A stretch of 64,000 nt of DNA from Micromonospora sp. WMMD980 (GCF_029626035.1 NZ_JARUBE010000003.1:5952001-6016000), one strand, 5' to 3'; counted from the stretch's first letter, positions 44,529 through 54,495 are shown. Translations and numbers: made by a program. The notes: generated by a model not told the origin, from the sequence alone.

Positions 44529-44579
44529 GATCCTGGTGCGGCATCGCCCCCTCCCGAGGGGCGGTTCCGTACCAGGATC
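44529..44579. repeat. GATCCTGGT palindrome
   Basis: GATCCTGGT (44529-44537) and ACCAGGATC (44571-44579) are perfect arms, with CGCCCC/GGGGCG as an inner stem. It lies within the C-terminal tail of the broken DoxX frame and may terminate transcription from both sides. Confidence 0.6.
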
Positions 44580-44668
44580 CGCGGCGCCACGGCCAGGGCG
44601 GCGGCCTCGGCGGCCGGGCGCCGACCTCGTGCCTCCCCGGTCGCGGATCGACGAGAGAGTCCGGGCGG

Positions 44669-45289
44669 TCAGAGCGGGTCGACCGGGGTGACGGCCGAGG
44701 ACGGCGGGGCGTCCGGCGCGGTCGGGCGGGGGTCGCGGCGCTTCCAGGCGCTCACCCCGAGCCGGCCGGTGGTGCCGAGGTCGATCGGCCCGTCCAGCGC
44801 GACGGGTTGCGTCGGCCGACCGGTCACCGGCGCGACGTCGAGCTGTCGACCCTCGGTCGCCCCCACTGCCGCGTCGGTGACGGTGTTGCGCCAGAGCAGC
44901 GCGGCGCCGGCCCGCTCGCCCGGGCGCAGCACGAGTGTGGTGGGTGGGGCGTCGAAGCCGGAGGTGATCCCGGCGGCGCCGGGGATGATCCGAACCGTGA
45001 CCGGCTCCCCGTCGGCGTCGGCGAGGCGGACCGCCGGATAGCCGCGCAACCCGTACGGCTGGTCTCCGCAGTTGACCAGTTCCAGGCCCATGGCCCGCAG
45101 CCCCATCGCGGCGCTCACCCCGGTCTTGGTGATCCGGGTGCCGTCCGGGGGGCAGGCCGGCGGACTGGGTGCCGTGCCCGGCCGATCCCCGCGGTCGGGC
45201 GGCGGGTCGATCGGCGCCGGCGCCCGGGTGCACGCCGCCAGCAGCGTCAACGCCGTGCGGAAACCGGTCCCGACCGCCGCGCCCCGCAT
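44669..45289 (-). CDS. DUF4232-domain lipoprotein
   Basis: The 206-residue protein starts with a short signal peptide and a lipobox LAAC (Cys20), then a DUF4232 domain: MGLRAMGLELVNCGDQPYGL, RGYPAVRLADADGEPV, and LRPGERAGAALLWRNTV. The function of this actinobacterial cell-surface family is unknown. CATGAT lies six bases before the ATG. Its 3' end overlaps the tail of the broken DoxX frame. Confidence 0.75.
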   Translation of the reverse strand: MRGAAVGTGFRTALTLLAACTRAPAPIDPPPDRGDRPGTAPSPPACPPDGTRITKTGVSAAMGLRAMGLELVNCGDQPYGLRGYPAVRLADADGEPVTVRIIPGAAGITSGFDAPPTTLVLRPGERAGAALLWRNTVTDAAVGATEGRQLDVAPVTGRPTQPVALDGPIDLGTTGRLGVSAWKRRDPRPTAPDAPPSSAVTPVDPL

Positions 45290-45296
45290 CCGGTGA

Positions 45297-45608
45297 TCAT
45301 GCCACCCGATCGGGCGCGGCGAGGACCGCGTCGAGCAGCCCTGGGTAGAGGCGGTCCAGTTCGTCGCGGCGCAACCGCACGTAGCGGCTGGTGCCGGCGA
45401 CCCGGGTGCGGGTGAGGCCGGCTTCGCCGACCATCGCCGCCCTGGTGGCCGCGAACCTGGTCACCCGGGTCCGGTCGGTGGCGGTGGCCGCACCGGTGGC
45501 CGTCGCCGTCGTCGACCGGCCGGCGGTGGTGGAACCGGTCGCGGTGGTCGGCCGTTGAGCCGGCCCACTGCGTGGGAACCCCGGGTGGCGACGGCGTGAG
45601 CGGCGCAT
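45297..45608 (-). pseudogene. Possible remnant of an ArsR-type regulator
   Basis: The last 50 codons read AGLTRTRVAGTSRYVRLRRD and ELDRLYPGLLDAVLAAP, which resembles the wing and C-terminus of ArsR-type regulators. The first half is Thr/Arg/Ala-rich without family features, and the frame continues upstream only as the shadow of thrC. A short real gene starting nearer 45431 is also possible. This is a weak call. Confidence 0.25.
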
Positions 45609-45632
45609 AGACTCGACGGCACAACTGCATAC

Positions 45633-45764
45633 CTCATCCAGAGGGGCTGAGGGATACGGCCCGACGACGCCCCGGCAACCACCCGCACGCTCGACGCCGA
45701 GCGCCCTGCGGGCAGGTGCCAATTCCGTCCCCGCCGCACCCGGCGATGCGGGGAAAGATGAGAG
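45633..45764 (+). promoter_or_regulatory. S-box (SAM) riboswitch upstream of thrC
   Basis: The P1 stem pairs CTCATC (45633-45638) with GATGAG (45757-45762). Between them lie the conserved S-box elements AGAGGGGCTGAGGGA, GGCCCGACGACGCCCCGGC followed by AACC, and GGTGCCAATTCC. No terminator hairpin follows. The 3' strand of P1 runs into the Shine-Dalgarno AGAGGA of thrC, so SAM binding should hide the ribosome site and act on translation. The exact subclass (SAM-I or SAM-IV) is not decided here. A likely -10 is TAGACT at 45608-45613. Confidence 0.85.
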
Positions 45765-45776
45765 GAATTCCTCGAC

Positions 45777-47066
45777 ATGACGTCGACGCTTCCCGCCGTC
45801 TCCGGCATCGACACCACCCGCAGCCCGGCCCGCGCCCTGGTCTGTCGCGCCTGTTCCGCGCGCTACCCGCTGGCCGCCCAGCACGCCTGCTACGAGTGTT
45901 TCGGCCCGCTGGAGGTCGACTACGACACCGCCGCGCTGGCCACCGTCACCCGGGAGCAGATCGAGGCCGGCCCGAACAGCATCTGGCGTTACGCCGCCCT
46001 GCTGCCGGCCGGCCAGGACCCGGCCACCCGGGTCACCCTCGACCCGGGGTTGACCCCGCTGGTCGCCGCCGGGAACCTCGCCGCCGAGCTGGGCCTCACC
46101 GGCCCGCTCTGGGTCAAGGACGACAGCGCCAACCCCACCCACTCGTTCAAGGACCGGGTGGTGTCGGTGGCGCTCACCGCCGCCCGGGCGCTCGGTTTCA
46201 CCCGCTACGCCTGCGCGTCCACCGGCAACCTGGCCAACTCGGTCGCCGCGCACGCGGCGCGGGCGGGCGTGCCGTCGGTGGTCTTCATCCCCAGCGACCT
46301 GGAACAGGGCAAGGTCGTCACCACCGCGGTCTACGGCGGCGACCTGGTCGCCATCGACGGCTCGTACGACGACGTGAACCGGCTCTGCGGCGAGCTGGTG
46401 GAGACCGACGAGTTCGAGGACACCGCGTTCGTCAACGTCAACGTCCGGCCGTTCTACGCCGAGGGCTCCAAGACGCTCGGCTACGAGGTGGCCGAGCAGT
46501 TGGGCTGGCGGATCCCGGCCCAGGTGGTCATCCCGATGGCCTCCGGCGAGCTGCTCACGAAGATCGACAAGGCGTTCACCGAGCTGGTCGAGATCGGGCT
46601 GGTGGAGGCGCCGGCCGGCGGCTGGACGGTGTTCGGCGCACAGTCCGCCGGCTGCAACCCGATCGCCGCCGCGCTGCACGACGACCGCGACACCATCGTC
46701 CCGGTCAAGCCGACCGGCATCGCCAAGTCGCTGAACATCGGCGACCCCGCCGCCGGCGTCTACGCGCTGGAGGCGGTCCGCCGCACCGGCGGCTGGATGG
46801 CGTACGCCGACGACGACGAGATCCGCGCGGCCATCCGGCTGCTCGCCCGCACCACCGGCGTGTTCGCCGAGACCGCGGGCGGCGTGACGGTGGCGGTGCT
46901 GCGCAAGCTGGTGGAGTCCGGCCGGCTCGATCCCACGGCGGAGACGGTGGTCTTCAACACCGGCGAGGGCCTCAAGACCCTCGACGCCGTGGCCGCCGAG
47001 TCCGGCCCCACCCACCGGATCAAGCCCAACCTCCGCGCCGCCCGAGACGCCGGCCTCCTCTCCTGA
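45777..47066 (+). CDS. thrC: Threonine synthase
   Basis: This PLP enzyme converts O-phosphohomoserine to threonine. The 429-residue protein begins with a Cys-rich region (VCRACSARYPLAAQHACYEC) of the longer thrC type. The PLP lysine is Lys125 in NPTHSFKDRVV, and ASTGNLANSVAAHAARAG binds the cofactor phosphate. ASGELLTKIDKAF, AQSAGCNPIAAAL and FAETAGGVTVAVL are further conserved segments. It stands alone behind an S-box riboswitch, so SAM level should influence threonine supply. A perfect palindromic repeat follows. Confidence 0.92.
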   Translation: MTSTLPAVSGIDTTRSPARALVCRACSARYPLAAQHACYECFGPLEVDYDTAALATVTREQIEAGPNSIWRYAALLPAGQDPATRVTLDPGLTPLVAAGNLAAELGLTGPLWVKDDSANPTHSFKDRVVSVALTAARALGFTRYACASTGNLANSVAAHAARAGVPSVVFIPSDLEQGKVVTTAVYGGDLVAIDGSYDDVNRLCGELVETDEFEDTAFVNVNVRPFYAEGSKTLGYEVAEQLGWRIPAQVVIPMASGELLTKIDKAFTELVEIGLVEAPAGGWTVFGAQSAGCNPIAAALHDDRDTIVPVKPTGIAKSLNIGDPAAGVYALEAVRRTGGWMAYADDDEIRAAIRLLARTTGVFAETAGGVTVAVLRKLVESGRLDPTAETVVFNTGEGLKTLDAVAAESGPTHRIKPNLRAARDAGLLS

Positions 47067-47085
47067 CCCACCCCCACCCGAAGGC

Positions 47086-47145
47086 GTTGATCAAGGAGTT
47101 CGCGTCGGCCGTCGGGCCGAACCCGACGCAAACTCCTTGATCAAC
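47086..47145. repeat. GATCAAGGAGTT palindrome family, copy 2 (perfect)
   Basis: GTTGATCAAGGAGTT (47086-47100) and AACTCCTTGATCAAC (47131-47145) are perfect 15-base arms, extended inward by CGCGTCGG and CCGACGC. It is 20 bases downstream of thrC and may end its transcript. A degenerate copy lies at 8769-8822. Confidence 0.75.
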
Positions 47146-47150
47146 TCACC

Positions 47151-47215
47151 AGGGGTCGGGGTGGGGCGCGCCCGGGTGGGGGGTTGGGGGCGACCAGGGG
47201 GTGACGGGGAAACTG
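47151..47215 (+). other. G-run tract, possible G-quadruplex
   Basis: Eight runs of three to six G occur in 65 bases (for example GGGTGGGGGGTTGGGGG). It is upstream of the promoter of the tandem GNAT gene. A quadruplex is possible but runs of this kind also arise by chance at this GC content. Confidence 0.3.
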
Positions 47216-47246
47216 CGGGGAGTGGCAGAAAACCACCGGCAAGGAC

Positions 47247-47398
47247 TTGACGGCAGGAACCGGACGGCGCAAGATGCTCGGTGCGGGAGGGCATCCGCCG
47301 GAGACTTTTCTAAGTTTTGCGACCCAACGCCGGAGGCGTTGTGCGGACGTCCCTCCCGACCAACCTCGCGCAGGGCCAGCGGAAAACCGCTGGCCCTG
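47247..47398 (+). ncRNA. Structured leader with terminator-like hairpin before a GNAT gene
   Basis: A likely promoter is TTGACG (47247-47252), an 18-base gap and AAGATG (47271-47276). The RNA then forms a long stem, CGGGAGGGCATCCGC (47284-47298) with GCGGACGTCCCTCCCG (47343-47358), enclosing a U-rich loop and a CAACGCC/GGCGTTG hairpin (47325-47341). A perfect 12-base stem CAGGGCCAGCGG/CCGCTGGCCCTG with an AAAA loop (47371-47398) follows, 28 bases before the ATG. The layout is that of an attenuated leader or an independent small RNA. I do not recognise the class. Confidence 0.5.
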
Positions 47399-47426
47399 TC
47401 GCCGTTTCCGGCCCAGGATCACCGTC

Positions 47427-48446
47427 ATGGGCCTGACCGTCGCGCCGCTCGATCCCGCCGACCTGCCGACCCTCGACGCGGCGTACCGGATCGACTGCGC
47501 GGCCCGCGCCGTCGACGAACCGGACCTGCCCCCGACCTGCCGACGGCGGTTCGAGGCGCTGCTGCGGCACCCGATGCCGGGCATCGACGGGCGCTGGGTC
47601 GTCGCCCGCCTCGACGGGGAGCCGGTCGGTTGGCTCCGGTTGCACCTGCACACGCTGGAGAACACCGAGAACGCCAGCGTCGAGCTGGTGGTGGACCCGG
47701 CCCACCGGCGGCGCGGGATCGGCCGCGCGCTGCACGAGCACGGCCGGCGGCTGCTCCGGGAGCACGGCGGCGAGCGGCTGGTCGGCTCCACCGCCGCCGC
47801 GCTTCCCGGCGAGGAGGACCGCGAGTTCCCCGGCACCGCGTTCGCCGCCGCGATGGGCGCGAAGGCGGCGAACGCCGACGTGCGCGGCCGGCTCGACGTG
47901 GCCGCGCTCGACCGGCGCCGGCTGGCCGCGCTGCTGGCCGACGCCCGCTCGGCGGCCACCGGCTACCGGCAGGTGCACTGGCGTGACCGCGCGCCCGACG
48001 ACCACGTCTCGGACGTCGCCCACCTGGAGGGCCGGCTGCTGCTCGACGCGCCCATGGGGGAGCTGACGTGGGAGCAGGAGAAGATGGACACCGAGCGCAA
48101 ACGGAGCGTGGAACGGGCGCTCGACGCCCGCGGCGTGCGCCGCTACAACACCGGCGCGGTGCACGAGGCGTCCGGGCGGCTGGTCGGCTGGAGCCAGCTC
48201 AGCTTCGCCGCGAGCAGCACCGAGCACGCCTGGCAGCAGATCACCATCGTCGACCCCGACCACCGCGGCCACCGGCTCGGCCTGCTCTGCAAGGCCGCCA
48301 ACCTGGGGTACGCGCTGGCGCACGAACCGGCGCTGCGGACCGTCGACACCTGGAACGCCGCCGCCAACGCCCCGATGATCGCGATCAACGAACAGCTCGG
48401 TTTCCGCCCGGCAGCGGGCTCGGTCGACTGGCAGTTGACGATCTGA
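47427..48446 (+). CDS. Tandem GNAT-family acetyltransferase
   Basis: The 339-residue protein contains two GNAT domains. The first has the acetyl-CoA loop DPAHRRRGIGRALHEHGRRL (about 90-110). The second has IVDPDHRGHRLGLLCKAANL and NAAANAPMIAINEQLGFRPA near the C-terminus. Such double-GNAT proteins are common in actinomycetes and some resemble mycothiol synthase, but the substrate here is unknown. The start MGLTVAPLDPADLP is the first that matches the fold. It lies just after the structured leader and hairpin. Confidence 0.85.
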   Translation: MGLTVAPLDPADLPTLDAAYRIDCAARAVDEPDLPPTCRRRFEALLRHPMPGIDGRWVVARLDGEPVGWLRLHLHTLENTENASVELVVDPAHRRRGIGRALHEHGRRLLREHGGERLVGSTAAALPGEEDREFPGTAFAAAMGAKAANADVRGRLDVAALDRRRLAALLADARSAATGYRQVHWRDRAPDDHVSDVAHLEGRLLLDAPMGELTWEQEKMDTERKRSVERALDARGVRRYNTGAVHEASGRLVGWSQLSFAASSTEHAWQQITIVDPDHRGHRLGLLCKAANLGYALAHEPALRTVDTWNAAANAPMIAINEQLGFRPAAGSVDWQLTI

Positions 48447-48498
48447 GTTGTGACACGCCCCTACTGATCTGGTGCCTTCCTGTTGCATGATGGCGGGC

Positions 48499-50172
48499 AT
48501 GACGGAGACCCCGCACCCCCTGTACGACAGGCACGCCGAGACCCTCGACCGGGCGCTGACCGCGATCACGGAGCGCGGGTACTGGTCCGCCTATCCCGAG
48601 TCGCCCAGCCCCCGGGTGTACGGCGAGACCGCCGCCGCCGACGGCAAGGCCGCCTTCGAGGCGTACCTGGGCGGCGACTTCCCGCTCGACCAGGCCGGTG
48701 ACGGCACCACCGTGGCGACCGAGGTCAGCCCGTTCGGCGTGCCGCTCGGCGTGCGCTACCCGCACGCCGGCGCCGACCAGCTCGTGGATGCCGCCTCGGC
48801 GGCGTTGCCGGCCTGGCGTGACGCCGGCCCGAAGGCCCGGGCCGGGGTGTGCCTGGAGATCCTCGACCGTCTCCACAAGAACATCTTCGAGCTGGCCAAC
48901 GCGGTGCAGTTCACCAGCGGCCAGGCGTTCGTGATGGCGTTCCAGGCCGGTGGCGCGCACGCGCTGGACCGGGCGCTGGAGGCGGTCGCCTACGCGTACA
49001 CGGAGATGAGCCGCCACCCGGGGACGGCCGGCTGGGAGAAGGCCGCCGGCAAGGGCGACCCGCTGCGGATGACCAAGACGTTCCACGTGGTGCCGCGCGG
49101 GGTCGCGCTGGTCATCGGCTGCAACACGTTCCCGACCTGGAACTCGTACCCCGGGTTGTTCGCCTCGCTGGTCACCGGCAACCCGGTGGTGGTGAAGCCG
49201 CACCCGCGCGCCGTGCTGCCGCTGGCGATCACCGTGCGGTACGCCCGCCAGGTGCTCGCCGAGGCCGGCTTCGACCCGAACCTGGTCCAGCTCGCCCCGG
49301 AGGCGGCCGGCGAGAAGCTCGCCTCGACGCTGGCCCTGCACCCGGCCGTGAAGATCGTCGACTTCACCGGTTCCACCGAGTACGGCGACTGGCTGGAGTC
49401 CAACGCCCGGCAGGCCGCCGTCTACACCGAGAAGGCCGGCCTGAACACGGTGGTGATCGACTCCACAGACGACTTCGCCGGCCTCTGCCGCAACCTGGGC
49501 TTCACGCTCACGCTCTACAGCGGCCAGATGTGCACCACCTCGCAGAACCTGCTGATCCCCCGCGACGGCATCGAGACCGACCAGGGGCACAAGAGCTTCG
49601 CCGAGGTGGCCGCCGGGATCGCCGGCGCGGTCGCCAAGCTGACCGCCGACCCGGCCCGGGGCGTGGAGCTGACCGGCGCCATCGTCAACGACGGGGTGTT
49701 GGAGCGCCTCGACGAGGTGACCAAGGTCGGTGAGCCGGTGCTGGAGTCCCGCACCGTCGAGCACCCGTCCTTCCCGGGCGCCGTGGTGCGGACCCCGACG
49801 GTGGTGAAGCTGGACGCCGGCGACACCGCGACGTACGCGCGGGAGTGGTTCGGGCCGATCTCGTTCGCCATCGCGACCGACTCGACCGAGCACAGCCTGC
49901 GGGTGCTGCGCGAGACGGTGGGGGAGAAGGGCGCGCTGACCGCCGCCGTCTACTCCACCGACGAGGCGGTGCTGGACGCGGCCGAGGCGGCCGCCCTCGA
50001 CGCGGGCGTCCACCTGTCCTGCAACCTGACCGGCGGCGTGTTCGTCAACCAGTCGGCGGCGTTCTCGGACTTCCACGGCTCGGGCGCGAACCCGGCGGCG
50101 AACTCCGCGCTGACCGACGGCGCCTACGTCGCGAACCGCTTCCGCATCGTCCAGTCACGCCGCCACGCATGA
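48499..50172 (+). CDS. paaN: PaaN-type aldehyde dehydrogenase of phenylacetate degradation
   Basis: The 557-residue protein is an aldehyde-dehydrogenase-fold enzyme. VIGCNTFPTWNSYPGLFASL and VTGNPVVVKPHPRAVLPLA form the cofactor site, FTGSTEYGDWLE follows, and the catalytic cysteine is in YSGQMCTTSQNLL. The PaaN form acts on ring-cleaved phenylacetyl-CoA intermediates or their aldehydes. No other paa gene is in this window. The start MTETPHPLYDRH is preceded by CATGAT seven bases upstream, a leaderless pattern. Confidence 0.88.
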   Translation: MTETPHPLYDRHAETLDRALTAITERGYWSAYPESPSPRVYGETAAADGKAAFEAYLGGDFPLDQAGDGTTVATEVSPFGVPLGVRYPHAGADQLVDAASAALPAWRDAGPKARAGVCLEILDRLHKNIFELANAVQFTSGQAFVMAFQAGGAHALDRALEAVAYAYTEMSRHPGTAGWEKAAGKGDPLRMTKTFHVVPRGVALVIGCNTFPTWNSYPGLFASLVTGNPVVVKPHPRAVLPLAITVRYARQVLAEAGFDPNLVQLAPEAAGEKLASTLALHPAVKIVDFTGSTEYGDWLESNARQAAVYTEKAGLNTVVIDSTDDFAGLCRNLGFTLTLYSGQMCTTSQNLLIPRDGIETDQGHKSFAEVAAGIAGAVAKLTADPARGVELTGAIVNDGVLERLDEVTKVGEPVLESRTVEHPSFPGAVVRTPTVVKLDAGDTATYAREWFGPISFAIATDSTEHSLRVLRETVGEKGALTAAVYSTDEAVLDAAEAAALDAGVHLSCNLTGGVFVNQSAAFSDFHGSGANPAANSALTDGAYVANRFRIVQSRRHA

Positions 50173-50224
50173 AAGGCGGGGCCCCTTCTTAACGCATCCG
50201 GTAGAGGAGGGGCCCCCTTTTAAC
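50172..50224. repeat. GGGGCCCC/GTTAACGCCTCCGG repeat, copy 5 (forward)
   Basis: It reads GGCGGGGCCCCTTCTTAACG, then CATCCGGTAGAGGAGGGGCC. It overlaps the last base of paaN and separates it from the convergent GNAT gene, where its hairpin arms may act as a terminator. Confidence 0.75.
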
Positions 50225-50235
50225 ACCCCGCTGGG

Positions 50236-50751
50236 TCAGGCCGGGCGGCGCATCTGGAGTTCGCGCAGGGCGGGGATCCGGGGGTGCCGGACGCGTACGC
50301 CGGTGTCGGTGAAGCCCAGCTTCTGGTAGGCCCGGTAGGCGCGGTCGTTGCCGACCACCACCTCCATCATCAGTTCCGGCCGCCCGCAGGCACGGGACCA
50401 GACCGCCACCTCGTCCACGAGCGCGGCCAGCAGCCCGGTGCCCCGCCGTCGCGGCGTCACGTAGACCGCGTACACGAGCGTCAGCCCGGGCTCGTCCGGT
50501 GCGGCCGTGCCCCCGGCGTGGCCGACCAGGCGACCGCCCTGGTCGGCGACGAACTGGGCGGTGTGGTCGCCCCGGGAGACGGTCGCCACCCGGGCCGCGA
50601 AGTCCGCGTGTGGTCGGGCGGCGGCCTCGGCGACGGTCTCCAGGAAGGCCAGCGGGGCGTCGGCCAGCATCTCCAGCCGCAGCGCCCGCATCCGGGCGGC
50701 GTCCTCGGGGCGGATCCGGCGGACCGTGGTCGGGGTGGGCGCGCTGGTCAT
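50236..50751 (-). CDS. GNAT-family N-acetyltransferase
   Basis: The 171-residue protein has [20 protein letters not shown] at the N-terminus and the acetyl-CoA loop [38 protein letters not shown] closes the fold. It matches the broad GNAT group that includes ribosomal-protein and small-molecule acetyltransferases. TATGCA lies six bases before the ATG. It converges on paaN across a repeat. Confidence 0.88.
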   Translation of the reverse strand: MTSAPTPTTVRRIRPEDAARMRALRLEMLADAPLAFLETVAEAAARPHADFAARVATVSRGDHTAQFVADQGGRLVGHAGGTAAPDEPGLTLVYAVYVTPRRRGTGLLAALVDEVAVWSRACGRPELMMEVVVGNDRAYRAYQKLGFTDTGVRVRHPRIPALRELQMRRPA

Positions 50752-50974
50752 GCCGCATGCATACCGGATCGGTCCGGAATCACGCTCCAGCGGGGCCGCG
50801 GACCGCCGAATTATGCCCGATTTGTGGTCGTGCGCCGTCGTCACGCCTCGTGTAGCGTGCGATTTCGGTCACCGAATTCAGCGGCCGTCGCCGATGGCCC
50901 GAACCGGTGCGCCGCCGGTGCCGGTCCGCCGGTTCCCGGGTCTTGGCACGCCGCGCAGAGTGAGGAAGTGCACC

Positions 50975-51178
50975 GTGGCACAGGGCACCGTGAAGTGGTT
51001 CAACGCCGAGAAGGGCTACGGCTTCATCGCCGTCGACGGCGGGCAGGACGTCTTCGTCCACTTCTCCGCGATCGAGATGGACGGCTACAAGGCGCTCGAC
51101 GACGGCCAGCGGGTCGAGTTCGAGATCGCCCAGGGCCAGAAGGGCCCGCAGGCCGAGCGGGTCCGCGTCATCGCCTGA
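50975..51178 (+). CDS. Cold-shock-domain protein
   Basis: The 67-residue OB-fold protein binds single-stranded RNA or DNA. RNP1 is KGYGFIAV and RNP2 is DVFVHFSAI, with [14 protein letters not shown] at the N-terminus. This is the complete CspA length. The GTG start follows GAGGAAG. A 220-base upstream region, including a TAGCGT candidate -10 near 50852, suggests a long leader, as is usual for csp genes. Confidence 0.95.
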   Translation: MAQGTVKWFNAEKGYGFIAVDGGQDVFVHFSAIEMDGYKALDDGQRVEFEIAQGQKGPQAERVRVIA

Positions 51179-51288
51179 TCCCTCGACGGCCGCCGCGCGC
51201 GGCCGAACCACCCCGACCGGTGCTGCGCCCCGGCCCCGCACCGTGGAAGATCATGAGCCGTTCCAGCCGTCGTCGCTGAGGAGGGCCC

Positions 51289-52533
51289 ATGTCCGAGCCG
51301 CCCCCGTCGGGTCCCCACCCACCGCTGCCCCCGACCGATCCGATCCGGCCCGCGGCGCCGGCCGCCGGCCCGGTGCCGGAGCCGCCGGGCCCGTCCGAGC
51401 CGGCGACGTCCACCTCCGGTCGGCCGGCCGTCGACCCGTGGGACTCCGCCGGCCCGCCCGCGTCCGACCAGGTCGGCCTGCCCCAGCCGGGGTACGCCCC
51501 TCCGCCCGGCTCCCCCCGGGACGCTTCCACCCCCGACGGGTCCGCGCCGCCCGGCTGGCCGTCGCAGTCGGGTCCGGTTCCGCCCGGTCCGACCTCAGGC
51601 TGGCCGGCGACGCCGCACGGCACGCCGCCGGGTTGGCCGATGCCCGGTGCGGCCTTCCCGGCGCAGCCGGCGCCCGGCTGGTATCCCGGTCTCGACCCGA
51701 ACGACCCGCTGGTCAACCCGCCCTACGCGGGCGTCGGCGGCTGGTTCGCGCGGTGCCTGGGCGCGGTGCGGCGAGGGTGGCGGCAGCTCCTGCCGATCGT
51801 GCTGCTCGCGCAGGGTGTTCCGGCGGCGGTGATCGCCGTCCTCTCGCTCTTCCTCGCCCCCACCGGCCAGATGGTGACCGGCCCGGACGGCGTGCCGGTG
51901 CTGCCGGACGGCTATCTCCAGCAGTTCGCCGCGTTCTACGGCGTGCTGCTGTTCGCGGCGCTGGTCTTCGGTCCGCTCCAGGCCGTGGGCTGGGGCGCGG
52001 GCACCTGGGTGGTGGCCCGGCAGGCGGCCGGTGAGCCGGCGGGTGTCGGAGCCGCGCTCCGCTACGGGCTGCGCCGCGCCCTCGGCCTCTGGGGCTGGAC
52101 GATCGTCGTGTCGCTCCTGGTCACCGTCGGCGCCTGCTTCTGCCTGCTGCCGGGCGTCTACGCCGGGTTCGCGCTCATGCTGTTCGGGCCGGTCTACGTG
52201 TTCGAGCGGCAGGATCCGATCGGCCGGTCCTGGCGGATGTTCCACACGCGGTTCGGTCTGGTGCTGGGCCGGTCGGCGCTGGTGGCGTGCGTGCTGGTAG
52301 CGGCGAGCGTGCTGGACTTCGTGGTGAGCGTGGTGAACGGCGCGGTCTTCGGCACCGATCCGACGACGTCGCCGGGCGCCACCGCCGGCGCGGTGACGCT
52401 TGCGGTGGCCGGCGCGCTGCTGGCCGCGCCGGCCTACGTGGCGCAGCTCGTCGGTCTGGTCGCCGCGTATGCCGAACAGCGGGCCCACGAAGCTCCGGTG
52501 AACGCGACCCGACTGGCCGCGGAACTCGGCTGA
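51289..52533 (+). CDS. Proline-rich multi-pass membrane protein
   Basis: The 414-residue protein has about 150 Pro/Gly/Ser-rich disordered residues and then six hydrophobic segments. These start LLPIVLLAQGVPAAVIAVLS and end VTLAVAGALLAAPAYVAQLV. FGPVYVFERQDPIGRSWRMF between spans is shared with bacterial glycerophosphodiester-phosphodiesterase membrane domains of unknown role. The ATG follows GAGGAGG. It lies upstream of the CIRCE-groEL region but its stop is before the operators. Confidence 0.75.
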   Translation: MSEPPPSGPHPPLPPTDPIRPAAPAAGPVPEPPGPSEPATSTSGRPAVDPWDSAGPPASDQVGLPQPGYAPPPGSPRDASTPDGSAPPGWPSQSGPVPPGPTSGWPATPHGTPPGWPMPGAAFPAQPAPGWYPGLDPNDPLVNPPYAGVGGWFARCLGAVRRGWRQLLPIVLLAQGVPAAVIAVLSLFLAPTGQMVTGPDGVPVLPDGYLQQFAAFYGVLLFAALVFGPLQAVGWGAGTWVVARQAAGEPAGVGAALRYGLRRALGLWGWTIVVSLLVTVGACFCLLPGVYAGFALMLFGPVYVFERQDPIGRSWRMFHTRFGLVLGRSALVACVLVAASVLDFVVSVVNGAVFGTDPTTSPGATAGAVTLAVAGALLAAPAYVAQLVGLVAAYAEQRAHEAPVNATRLAAELG

Positions 52534-52547
52534 GCGGCGCTGTCGTG

Positions 52548-54431
<1,884 letters not shown>

Positions 54432-54452
54432 GTCCAGCTCCACCCAGTACGC

Positions 54453-54495
54453 CGCGAAGGGGGCGGGCCGCGTCAGCGGTCCGCCCCCTTCCGCG
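54453..54495. terminator. Hairpin terminator after groEL
   Basis: CGCGAAGGGGGCGG (54453-54466) pairs with CCGCCCCCTTCCGCG (54481-54495) apart from a one-base bulge, with an inner CGC/GCG. It lies between the convergent groEL and a small gene, so it can serve both. Confidence 0.75.

Larger units (their letters stand above)
44095..44691 (+). pseudogene. DoxX-family membrane protein, broken at both ends
   Basis: The middle (about 44155-44455) is clearly DoxX: FGIFGGNPTTGTAVPVGAWP, then QLVCGALVLLGLLTRPAALL, SGSMAYAYFVVHQPHGLLPI and CWSFLLVAVLGPGAWALDAL. The normal first span and start are gone: upstream lies a CebR-like operator whose bases form the only ATG. Downstream the frame runs into an Arg/Pro-rich tail across an inverted repeat and overlaps the end of the DUF4232 gene. 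It probably is a remnant fused to a foreign promoter fragment; a shortened functional protein is less likely. Confidence 0.6.

Noticed and set aside
45297..47015. Long minus-strand open frame (572 codons) opposite thrC
   Set aside because: Composition is the complement of a GC-rich coding gene and shows no family features; thrC on the plus strand is certain. Only its last 50 codons, outside thrC, were kept as a weak remnant.
48499..50172. Phenylacetate degradation operon
   Set aside because: paaN stands alone here, bounded by a GNAT gene and a repeat.
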